A stretch of DNA of 5,830 nucleotides. It comes from an uncultured Treponema sp. (GTDB taxonomy: Bacteria; Spirochaetota; Spirochaetia; Treponematales; Treponemataceae). This document shows positions 1 to 5,820 of this stretch, piece by piece; position 1 is the stretch's first letter, and every line of letters starts with the position of its first letter. Below the pieces are notes generated by a model. The model searched no databases, had not been told where the DNA came from, and worked only from the letters and a program-made list of their open reading frames with translations. The stretch is from assembly GCA_937923945.1 (NCBI GenBank), contig CALDWC010000082.1, forward strand, positions 1-5,830, written 5' to 3'. Both the position numbers and the translations under genes were made by a program.

Positions 1-1
1 T

Positions 2-295
2 GACAGCATAGAAGGAAAGATAGTTCAGGATGCGGATCGCTTAGACGCCATCGGCGCAATAGGTATTGCAAGAACTTTTGCCTATGCAGGAGCACATGCA
101 AGAGATTTAAAGAACACCGTGAAGCATTTTGATGAGAAGCTACTCTTGCTTAAAGAGAGAATGAATACGAAGCGAGCTAAAGAGCTTGCAGAAAAGCGTC
201 ACAAGTTCATGGAAGAATTTTTAAATGAACTTGATCAAGAAATCAATATGGAAAATGCCATAACTGGAGCGGTGAAAAAGTGCTCAAGATATTAA
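2..295 (+). CDS. HD-domain phosphohydrolase, C-terminal part (5' end outside window)
   Basis: The frame is open from the left edge and encodes 97 residues before TAA at 293-295; no start is visible, so this is the C-terminal part of a protein that is about 200-230 residues in its family. The key motif is VQDADRLDAIGAIGIAR (window residues 8-24). It is typical of the YedJ/YpgQ-like branch of the HD superfamily, in which the Asp of the QDADRLD block helps hold the catalytic metal. The tail is helical and charged (KERMNTKRAKELAEKR), as in that family. The proteins are cytosolic metal-dependent phosphohydrolases acting on nucleotides or related phosphate compounds; the substrate cannot be told from this part. 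Four of seven Arg codons are AGA and four of seven Ile codons are ATA, unlike the chemotaxis remnant downstream (one of five and three of 22). The gene ends in its own terminator, so it is transcriptionally separate from what follows. Family call firm, substrate unknown. Confidence 0.85.
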   Translation, partial: DSIEGKIVQDADRLDAIGAIGIARTFAYAGAHARDLKNTVKHFDEKLLLLKERMNTKRAKELAEKRHKFMEEFLNELDQEINMENAITGAVKKCSRY

Positions 296-307
296 GGAAG
301 AAAACTA

Positions 308-343
308 CACTGATTTTCCCAAATCAGTGCGGTTTTTTGTTTT
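308..343 (+). terminator. Rho-independent terminator of the HD-domain gene
   Basis: A perfect 9-bp stem CACTGATTT (308-316) and AAATCAGTG (321-329) closes a TCCC loop and is followed by CGG and a T-rich tract TTTTTTGTTTT. It begins 12 bases after the HD-gene stop codon, as expected for an intrinsic terminator reading rightward. It also separates the HD gene from the chemotaxis remnant that begins about 35 bases further on. Confidence 0.9.
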
Positions 344-377
344 CTGCTTCATATCTTTTTCTGTTATTCTAAGTGAA

Positions 378-1055
378 ATGAAGAATCTCGCCGCGTTGTC
401 TGCAACTAATGAAACTTCAACCGTCATACAAAAGATTTCAGGAGATTCTGAAGGTTTGCTGGAAGCAATTTCCGTTATTCAAAATATTGCAACGCAAACG
501 AACCTTTTGGCAATGAACGCCGCGATTGAAGCCGCCCACGCCGGCGATGCGGGAAAAGGCTTTGCTGTCGTTGCCGATGAAATTCGTAAACTTGCCGAAG
601 AGTCAAACTCGCAAGGCAACTCAATTTCCGTTGTTTTGAAAAACTTAAAAACGGAAATCGAAAACGTCACGGCACAATCCGAGCAAATGCAACAGGCTTT
701 TGCGGAAATTTCTCAGCATACGGCGAACTTTGAACAGCAGGAACAAACGATTATGAGCGCGATGCAGGAGCAAAGTGCCGGAAGCGGGCAAATTTTACGG
801 TCTATGACGGAAATCAGCGATATTACCGGTGAAGTAAAAGCGGGATCGGCTGAAATTATGCAACAAAGTTTGGATTCGGACAAAAAGTTAAATGCTCTCA
901 TTGCTTCGACAAAAGAAATCACGGCGGTGATGGATAAAATAACAGAAAGTACCAACGAAGTGGTGGATGTCATTGAAGACGTTAATGCCCTGATGCAGGA
1001 AAACACCGAGATTATAAACCGCTTAACCGCTTCAATCGGACGATTTAGAACATAA
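378..1055 (+). pseudogene. Methyl-accepting chemotaxis protein, N-terminally truncated (signalling-domain remnant)
   Basis: The frame encodes 225 residues from the ATG at 378 to TAA at 1053-1055. Residues about 41-74 are the conserved hairpin tip of MCP signalling domains (NLLAMNAAIEAAHAGDAGKGF, then VVADEIRKLAEES), which contacts CheA and CheW. Residues about 75-225 are the long returning coiled-coil helix rich in Gln, Glu and Ser, ending at IGRFRT. Complete MCPs run to about 400-700 residues and carry a periplasmic sensor, membrane spans, HAMP and a full ascending helix. Here only about 40 residues precede the tip. The frame stays open upstream to a GTG at 327, but those 17 residues are hydrophobic, unlike MCP, and overlap the terminator hairpin, so I place any start at 378. 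I see no promoter and only a poor ribosome binding site. The lack of stops means either a recent truncation or, less likely, a small soluble CheW/CheA-binding protein. The identity of the domain is certain; its status as a gene is not. Confidence 0.8.
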
Positions 1056-1142
1056 AGGAGACAATGATTACTTCAATCGAGAATTGAGGGTATCTTTCAA
1101 TGACCTTAAAAACCGACGTCAAGCATTTTATCGGCGTTTCCT
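1056..1142. repeat. Intergenic repeat, copy A (MITE-like, imperfect inverted ends)
   Basis: This 87-bp stretch begins directly after the chemotaxis stop codon and ends eight bases before the end of the convergent secreted-protein gene. It aligns with 1796-1881 in the same orientation. Block TGATTACTTCAATCGAGAATT differs from the other copy at 2 of 21 positions, and the last 28 bases, ending in GCGTTTCCT, differ at 4; the middle is diverged. The ends are imperfect inverted repeats: AGGAGACAATGAT on the left and, read on the other strand, AGGAAACGCCGAT on the right. Internal pairing TCAAT/ATTGA (1073-1087) and CCGA/TCGG (1113-1134) is possible. On the minus strand the second pairing is followed by TTTTT, so it may also help end transcription of the secreted-protein gene. 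It looks like the more degenerate copy. Confidence 0.6.
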
Positions 1143-1149
1143 AAAGCGG

Positions 1150-1761
1150 CTAATATGTTGTTTCGTCCATGTCGGTAAATTCTTCGCGGACTTTTTCCAA
1201 GCGCTTGATTTCACGACGAATGGTCCGCTCGTAGTTCAGTTTGCCGCTTTTAATGCGGGCGAGGTCTTCTTCCCATTCTTTGAGATCGCGCAGGTAAACG
1301 AACTGCAGCTCCGGAACATTTGCTTTTTCAGCCCAGAGTTTTGCTTCTTTCCAGTACTCAAGCGCTGCATAGTAGTAGGATTCGGCAATTTGCAAGCTTT
1401 CGATATTTTGTTCTTTCCACGGGGCGTTATAAAAATACGCGACTTGTTTATCAAACTGCGCCCCGAGCCGCAAATGCTGTTCGACGAGCTTTAAGTTCAA
1501 GTGCATCATAAAAACCGCTCGGTATTTTTTCCACTGGGTTTTATTTTCGATTTTTGCCATAGCATAGAGCGGATTACAAAAATCGGCTTGAACCGCCCGT
1601 TCCAACCAGTAAATATTTTCCACGTAATCGTCAGGATAATTTGTATGATGCACGTGATAAAGTTCGTAATACTCCTCTTTATACTGCACGCGATAGGAAA
1701 ACGCTTGCGGTGCAAATACAAAAAATAAAAAAGTAAGTAAAATTTTTTTTACGGCATTCAT
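1150..1761 (-). CDS. Secreted (periplasmic) protein of unknown function, Tyr/Glu-rich, helical
   Basis: The gene encodes 203 residues, ATG to TAG. Residues 1-22 form a classical signal peptide: two lysines (5-6), a hydrophobic core LLTFLFFVF, and a probable cut after AFS. There is no cysteine near that site, so it is probably not a lipoprotein; the only Cys is residue 62. The mature part is hydrophilic, rich in Tyr, Trp, Glu and Lys, and predicted helical by eye, with amphipathic helices around 121-147 (AESYYYAALEYWKEAKLWAEK) that resemble a degenerate TPR-type helix pair. The C-terminus (about 175-197) is a charged helix. I associate similar proteins with Treponema but cannot name the gene or a function. 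It may be a periplasmic scaffold or binding protein (inference). There is no Shine-Dalgarno before the ATG. The gene is bracketed by copies A and B of an 86-87 bp repeat and converges on the chemotaxis remnant. Confidence 0.85.
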   Translation of the reverse strand: MNAVKKILLTFLFFVFAPQAFSYRVQYKEEYYELYHVHHTNYPDDYVENIYWLERAVQADFCNPLYAMAKIENKTQWKKYRAVFMMHLNLKLVEQHLRLGAQFDKQVAYFYNAPWKEQNIESLQIAESYYYAALEYWKEAKLWAEKANVPELQFVYLRDLKEWEEDLARIKSGKLNYERTIRREIKRLEKVREEFTDMDETTY

Positions 1762-1767
1762 ACAAGT

Positions 1768-1773
1768 ATAATA
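1768..1773 (-). promoter_or_regulatory. Possible -10 box for the secreted-protein gene (leaderless)
   Basis: On the minus strand TATTAT (1773 to 1768), overlapping TATACT (1770 to 1765), lies just before the ATG at 1761. From TATTAT, transcription would start at about 1761, the first base of the start codon. No convincing -35 box is visible at the right distance, so this is tentative. It fits the same close spacing seen before mraY and the MATE gene. Confidence 0.3.
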
Positions 1774-1795
1774 ATCGGCAAAATTAGCCCGGTAC

Positions 1796-1881
1796 TTGAG
1801 GCACTGATTAATTCAATCGAAAATTAATCAATACGCTTAAAACGCCGGTAAACGGCGTCAAGCCTTTAATCAGCGTTTCCT
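1796..1881. repeat. Intergenic repeat, copy B (MITE-like, hairpin-rich)
   Basis: This 86-bp element lies between the start of the secreted-protein gene and the end of the glycosyltransferase gene, in the same orientation as copy A. Three nested pairings are visible. CTGATTAA (1804-1811) pairs with TTAATCAG (1866-1873) near the ends. TGATTAATT (1805-1813) can alternatively pair with AATTAATCA (1822-1830) around an 8-base loop. ACGCCG (1842-1847) pairs with CGGCGT (1853-1858) around a 5-base loop. TAC occurs directly on both sides (1793-1795 and 1882-1884), which could be a 3-bp target duplication or chance. The symmetric arms suggest a small non-autonomous mobile element or a REP-like structured repeat. 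No transposase is present in the window. Confidence 0.65.
1837..1858 (-). terminator. Weak terminator-like hairpin downstream of the glycosyltransferase gene
   Basis: Read on the minus strand, ACGCCG-TTTAC-CGGCGT is followed by TTTAAG, giving a six-pair GC-rich stem and a short T-run about 40 bases past the glycosyltransferase stop. It is part of repeat copy B. The T-run is short, so efficiency is doubtful, but no better terminator follows the mraY-glycosyltransferase operon. Confidence 0.35.
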
Positions 1882-1899
1882 TACATTAAAAAAGCAAGG

Positions 1900-3117
1900 T
1901 TAAAAAAGTGCGATGATTTTTTCGGCAATATGATTCCATGTAAAGTTTTGTATTACGGTGAAAATAGTTTTATCCGGCTCCGATTGATCCGTTACCCGTT
2001 CAATTTGACGGACTATTTTTTCTGTGAGCCGTTCAACAAAAGCCGGAATTTCCGCAGGAACCGGTTCATCAACGTTTTGCAGTTTCGGCAGTTTTACGTA
2101 TTCGATAGCGCCGCACCGTTCCGCTTCGCTCGTTAAAAGATACTGCAGTCCGCGAATTTCCGTCGTTACGGCATACATGTCGCAGGCGAGCGCTTCAATC
2201 ACGCTCAAGCCGAGCGCTTCATAGTACGACGGCAACACAAAAATATGGCTACTCCCGTAAATGCGTGCTAATTCCTGTTGACTCATTGGAGGCAGCATTT
2301 TAAATCGGCTTGGATTTCCGCTCACTTTTTGCAGCTTTTCTTTTGTATCTGTGTCCGCAGAACCGATTACGGTAAACTCGACATGCGGAAATTGCTGCAA
2401 AATATGGCGAGCTGCTTGTGCGAGTTCAAACACGCCTTTCGCTTTAGCTATTTTTCCCGCATACACAATTTTTATCGGGAGTCTGCATCGCTGAGTATTC
2501 TTGCGGTTAAAAATTTCGGCATCATAGCCGCCGCCGACAACGGAAATTTTTTCCACATCGATATGAAATTTTTTTTGGAGTGTTTCACGATCTTTCGGGG
2601 TAACTAAACAAAAGTGGTATACGTTATCAAAACCGGAAATATAGTTTTCCCGTATCCAAGGATTTTGTTCCAACTGCCGCATATCGGTTCCGTGTCCGCA
2701 TGCAATAATTTTTTTATCCGCAAAAATTTTATTTACCAGCGCGGTTAAAATAAAAAAGTGATGCGTGATAATCACATCAGGGTTAAAAGCTTTTTTTGCT
2801 TCGTACAGCTTGTCGGTAAAAGCGGTTATCCATTGGGTAAACATTTTTTCGGTCATTGCAGCATAGACCGTTGAAGGGTAGGGCATAACGTCACTCATGC
2901 CTGCAATCGGGAAGGGAAGTGCCGGAGTTTCAAATTCGACGGTAAAGTTCGGAACGCTTGTAAACGCTTGCGGTACTTCTGCGTACAATGCCGGCTGTCG
3001 TGCGTACAGCACCGCACCGGTGAATCCGTGACGCTGGCATTCTAAAAAAATATTGGTAAAAAAAATGCCGCTTCCCGTCTTATTCGGCAGCTGTGAAAGG
3101 CAGTGCAGTATTTTCAC
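1900..3117 (-). CDS. Glycosyltransferase family 4 (GT-B fold)
   Basis: The gene encodes 405 residues, a normal length for family GT4. The N-terminal acceptor domain starts KILHCLSQLPNKTGSG (2-17), with the Gly-rich loop after the first strand, and carries the HGTD motif (142-145). The C-terminal nucleotide-sugar domain starts near 215 with IVYAGKIAKAKGV, where K222 and K227 match the Arg/Lys pair that grips the donor phosphates. The EX7E motif is E300 to E308 in PSYYEALGLSVIEAL. These residues indicate a retaining enzyme using an NDP-sugar at the inner face of the membrane; donor and acceptor cannot be read from sequence. The start is GTG at 3117, chosen because AAGGAA (3129-3124) sits six bases upstream; the overlapping ATG at 3126 is out of frame. 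It lies 41 bp after mraY, so the two are probably co-transcribed, suggesting a role in envelope glycan or glycolipid synthesis. It is not MurG, which belongs to family GT28. Confidence 0.9.
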   Translation of the reverse strand: MKILHCLSQLPNKTGSGIFFTNIFLECQRHGFTGAVLYARQPALYAEVPQAFTSVPNFTVEFETPALPFPIAGMSDVMPYPSTVYAAMTEKMFTQWITAFTDKLYEAKKAFNPDVIITHHFFILTALVNKIFADKKIIACGHGTDMRQLEQNPWIRENYISGFDNVYHFCLVTPKDRETLQKKFHIDVEKISVVGGGYDAEIFNRKNTQRCRLPIKIVYAGKIAKAKGVFELAQAARHILQQFPHVEFTVIGSADTDTKEKLQKVSGNPSRFKMLPPMSQQELARIYGSSHIFVLPSYYEALGLSVIEALACDMYAVTTEIRGLQYLLTSEAERCGAIEYVKLPKLQNVDEPVPAEIPAFVERLTEKIVRQIERVTDQSEPDKTIFTVIQNFTWNHIAEKIIALF

Positions 3118-3123
3118 GGTTCA

Positions 3124-3129
3124 TTCCTT
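3124..3129 (-). promoter_or_regulatory. Shine-Dalgarno AAGGAA fixing the GTG start of the glycosyltransferase
   Basis: AAGGAA on the minus strand lies six bases before GTG at 3117. It decides the non-ATG start and is the only strong ribosome binding site seen before a minus-strand gene in this window. Confidence 0.75.
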
Positions 3130-3158
3130 GTCATCGGGCAAAAAGGGTACCACGTCGT

Positions 3159-4217
3159 TTATCGAATCTTAAATATAATGCCGAATAAAACGAGCGTACA
3201 CACAAATTGCAAAATTAAAAAGCGGATGAGCACTTGTTCAACCGACCAGTTATTTTTTTTACGCATGTGGTCATGGAGCGGAAACCGAATATTTTTAAAA
3301 AGCGGTATGTGAAAAAATCGCAGCATAAATACTTTCAATAAGCCGGTACCTCCGTTAATTAACATAATTGATGAACTCATTAAAATTAAAAACGGGTTTT
3401 TTGAAACCAATACCAAAATTGAAATAAAAAAGCCGAGGGCGCGTGAACCGGCATCTCCCATTAAAACGGAACTCGGATGCGCATTGTGCCAAATATATCC
3501 GAGTAATACACCGGCAAGCGAAAAGATAATAACCGCCCAGTGCGCTCCGTCTGCAATGTTCGGTACGAGTAAGTATTCCGCCACTGTAACGTGTCCCAGC
3601 ACAAAATAAAAAATACCGCCTAAAGCCAACAGCGCCATTAAAACGAGCATGCCGGAAAGTCCGTCAACACCGTCGGAGCAGTTGGTTGTGTTAATTGAAA
3701 ACCAAATCAGCAAAATTGAAACGATAAAAAATACGACCGGATGTACGGTGAATACGCCGCTGGTAAACGGGAACCAAAATTGTACGTTTTTGTTAAAATA
3801 TAAAAAGTACAGCGCAACGCTGGCGACAGCCGCGATAATTAAATCCAAAACGCCTTTAAAATATTCTCCCCAAGGTTTTTCCGATCGGTCATCCAAAAAA
3901 CCGGTGAGCATGGATGCGAGTGTTAAAAGTAAAACAACGATTTGGAACGTCGAGGGAATAATCAAAAAAAAGGTGATCAGTACAAAAAAGCTGATAAATA
4001 CGACTCCTGCGCCGGTCGGTTTTCCGACTGCTGCTTCAGGATTTACGGTAAATTCGCGTCCGCGATCTTTCGGAAGAAGCGGATAAAATTTAGGTAAAAT
4101 CAGCATGGTCGCAAAAAAGCCCAAAAGTAAGGCAATACCGATCAAAACGGTATACGAACCCAACAACCGAAAGGGACCAAAATACGCACGTAATATATCC
4201 GATAAAAAATAAAGCAT
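3159..4217 (-). CDS. mraY: Phospho-N-acetylmuramoyl-pentapeptide-transferase (MraY)
   Basis: This inner-membrane enzyme moves phospho-MurNAc-pentapeptide from UDP onto undecaprenyl phosphate to make lipid I, the first membrane step of peptidoglycan synthesis. The gene encodes 352 residues (E. coli MraY has 360), with about ten hydrophobic spans. Motifs in order: GKPTGAG (65-71, the family's GTPTMGG loop); catalytic DD at 109-110 (FLDDR); NTTNCSDGVDGLSG (176-189); MGDAGSRALG (253-262, with the third essential Asp at 255); and PLHDHMRKKNNW followed by IRFLI (313-335), the MraY C-terminal block. The usual HHH is H315-D316-H317 here. The MraY-type tail, rather than a WecA-type one, favours MraY over a GlcNAc-1-phosphate transferase. 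The ATG at 4217 is the only sensible start, yet it has no Shine-Dalgarno and sits just after a strong promoter. It heads an operon with the GT4 gene, not the usual cell-wall and division cluster. Confidence 0.87.
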   Translation of the reverse strand: MLYFLSDILRAYFGPFRLLGSYTVLIGIALLLGFFATMLILPKFYPLLPKDRGREFTVNPEAAVGKPTGAGVVFISFFVLITFFLIIPSTFQIVVLLLTLASMLTGFLDDRSEKPWGEYFKGVLDLIIAAVASVALYFLYFNKNVQFWFPFTSGVFTVHPVVFFIVSILLIWFSINTTNCSDGVDGLSGMLVLMALLALGGIFYFVLGHVTVAEYLLVPNIADGAHWAVIIFSLAGVLLGYIWHNAHPSSVLMGDAGSRALGFFISILVLVSKNPFLILMSSSIMLINGGTGLLKVFMLRFFHIPLFKNIRFPLHDHMRKKNNWSVEQVLIRFLILQFVCTLVLFGIIFKIR

Positions 4218-4225
4218 GGCTTTTT

Positions 4226-4253
4226 ATTATACCGATCTATTTTATATTTTCAA
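4226..4253 (-). promoter_or_regulatory. Sigma-70-type promoter of mraY-glycosyltransferase operon
   Basis: On the minus strand TTGAAA (4253 to 4248), a 16-bp spacer and a perfect TATAAT (4231 to 4226) form a near-consensus promoter. The predicted transcription start is about 4219, two bases before the mraY ATG at 4217, so the transcript would have almost no leader. It lies in the 101-bp gap after the MATE gene, indicating that mraY is transcribed independently of MATE. Confidence 0.7.
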
Positions 4254-4318
4254 GCTTTATAAAACCGAATAAATGACTCTCTCTACTATCTTTGAAACGG
4301 AAGTAAAAAAATGGTATT

Positions 4319-5692
4319 TTAAAGATTTTCTCGGTAACTGTTTTTATGCAGTTTATTCACAGAATTAAAAAGAACGATTGCCGAAATTGTAATACTGGTT
4401 ATGTCGGCAATCGGCTCCGCATAAAAGATGCCGTTGACACCGAAGTATATTGGGAGAATCAAGGTGAGCGGTATTAAAATGAGCACTTTGCGCAGCAATG
4501 CGATAAACAAAGACAATTTCGGCTGATTGGTACCGACCAAAAAAGTTTGAGTTACCATCTGAATCGGGAAAACCCACATGCCGAGCATAAAAATTACAAG
4601 GTGTTTTTCAACGAGGTGAATGAGATTTTCTTCCTCGGTAAAAAGTGCGGCAAATATCCCCGGAAATAATGCAACAAAAATATTGTAGATAACGGCAATA
4701 CTGAGCGTTATCAGTAATGAGTACTTTACGGTGTCGGTAACCCGCTTCTGTTTTTTTGCGCCGTAGTTATAACTCATAATCGGCTGCACGCCGCTCGTAA
4801 AACCTGAAATGGGAATAACAATGAGCTGCATGAGACTTTGCATAATGGCGAATGCGGCAATATAGAGTTCGCTTCCATAGATGAGCAGCTGCCTGTTGAA
4901 CACCAACGTGATAGCACTTTCCGTTGCCTGCATAATAAACGGAGAAACACCGAGTGCGAGAATTTTTTCCGTGTACCGAATATTAAATTTGATGTTTTTA
5001 AATTTTAATCGAATAGCGGAACGCTCTGAAATTAAAACGAAGACAACAAAAGCGGCACTCAAAGCTTGGGATATAATGGTTGCAACCGCAGCACCTGCAA
5101 CACCCATCTCAAACGTAAAAATAAAAATCGGGTCTAAAATAATATTTGTGACGGCGCCGATGCTGATGGAAGCCATAGCGGTTTTAGCTTTTCCCTGAGC
5201 GGCGATAAACGTATTGAGTCCCAAAGCCAATTGCACAAAGAGGGTTCCGAAGAGATAAATACCGAAATACGCTTTTGCATATGGAAATATGGCGCCGTTA
5301 GCACCGAAGATTCGTAAAAGCGCATCCTGAAAAATAAAAGAAAGAACCGTGATGAGAACCGAGAAGCATAAAAGTAAAAATACCGATACGCCAAGCACTT
5401 CTTCGCTTTTTTCTTTTTTGCCTTCACCTAAAAAAATGGCGGCAATGGGGGCAGCTCCGCCGCATACAAACATGCTAAAACCGGCAATCAGCAAAATGAG
5501 CGGTGCGCAAATCCCGAGTCCGGCAAGTGCGAGCCCCTGCGTTCCTTCTAAATGTCCTACATATATTTTGTCAACAATGTTATATAAAATATTGATAATT
5601 TGAGCGACAATACCGGGTATTGCAAGCTTAAAAATGAGCCGTTTAATTTCGTCGGTACCTAAAATATTTTCAGAATTTATTTGTGTCGGCAT
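4319..5692 (-). CDS. MATE-family multidrug/cation antiporter (MepA-like)
   Basis: The gene encodes 457 residues with twelve hydrophobic spans in two related halves (about 18-225 and 245-445), the standard length and layout of the MATE family. These inner-membrane antiporters expel cationic drugs, dyes or metabolites in exchange for Na+ or H+. Recognisable motifs are LYNIVDKIYVGH (36-47) in span 1 with Pro26 before it, GAVTNIILDPIF (179-190), GVAGAAVATIISQ (197-209), and GVQPIMSYNYGAKK (301-314) in the second half. The mix most resembles the MepA-like branch; the substrate is not predictable. The ATG at 5692 gives the usual short N-terminal tail before span 1 and has no Shine-Dalgarno. The next gene, mraY, starts 101 bp downstream with its own promoter and there is no clear terminator between them, so some read-through is possible. 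A flippase of the related MviN/MurJ type is unlikely, as that family has 14 spans. Confidence 0.93.
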   Translation of the reverse strand: MPTQINSENILGTDEIKRLIFKLAIPGIVAQIINILYNIVDKIYVGHLEGTQGLALAGLGICAPLILLIAGFSMFVCGGAAPIAAIFLGEGKKEKSEEVLGVSVFLLLCFSVLITVLSFIFQDALLRIFGANGAIFPYAKAYFGIYLFGTLFVQLALGLNTFIAAQGKAKTAMASISIGAVTNIILDPIFIFTFEMGVAGAAVATIISQALSAAFVVFVLISERSAIRLKFKNIKFNIRYTEKILALGVSPFIMQATESAITLVFNRQLLIYGSELYIAAFAIMQSLMQLIVIPISGFTSGVQPIMSYNYGAKKQKRVTDTVKYSLLITLSIAVIYNIFVALFPGIFAALFTEEENLIHLVEKHLVIFMLGMWVFPIQMVTQTFLVGTNQPKLSLFIALLRKVLILIPLTLILPIYFGVNGIFYAEPIADITSITISAIVLFNSVNKLHKNSYRENL

Positions 5693-5699
5693 AACCGTA

Positions 5700-5728
5700 A
5701 ATGTAATGAAAATACGATTTTATATCAA
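5700..5728 (-). promoter_or_regulatory. Putative promoter of the MATE gene
   Basis: On the minus strand TTGATA (5728 to 5723) and TACATT (5705 to 5700) are 17 bp apart. Transcription would start near 5693, one base before the ATG at 5692, again giving a leaderless message. The -10 box matches only four of six consensus bases. A competing TATAAA overlaps the -35 box but lacks a partner upstream. Confidence 0.45.
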
Positions 5729-5820
5729 GTTATTTTATATGCGCTTTTCTGTTTTGCGCTTGGTTTACATATCAACACGGAAATCAAGTTTGTAATATTT
5801 TAAGAATAAAACTAGGATTT

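Noticed and set aside
327..377. GTG at 327 as the start of the chemotaxis frame
   Set aside because: It lies inside the terminator hairpin of the preceding gene, the 17 added residues are hydrophobic and unlike MCP, and there is no ribosome binding site.
1084..1494. A 136-codon open frame on the plus strand
   Set aside because: It is antisense to the secreted-protein gene, which has a clear signal peptide and coherent composition. The plus-strand product is Phe/Cys-rich without family features and its start falls in the repeat.
1056..1881. Integron gene cassette with attC sites (treponemal chromosomal integrons are known)
   Set aside because: The single gene and flanking structured repeats resemble a cassette, but the repeats lack recognisable RYYYAAC/GTTRRRY core sites at their ends (the end is GCGTTTCCT) and no integrase is present in the window.
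1793..1884. TAC on both sides of repeat copy B as a target-site duplication
   Set aside because: A three-base match has a 1 in 64 chance probability, and copy A shows no matching duplication, so it is not counted as evidence of transposition.
3649..4086. A 145-codon open frame on the plus strand
   Set aside because: It is wholly antisense to mraY, whose catalytic motifs are intact; the plus-strand product has no recognisable features.
4218..4318. Terminator or riboswitch between the MATE gene and mraY
   Set aside because: I could find no stem followed by a T-run, and the predicted mraY transcript begins too close to the ATG to carry a leader structure.
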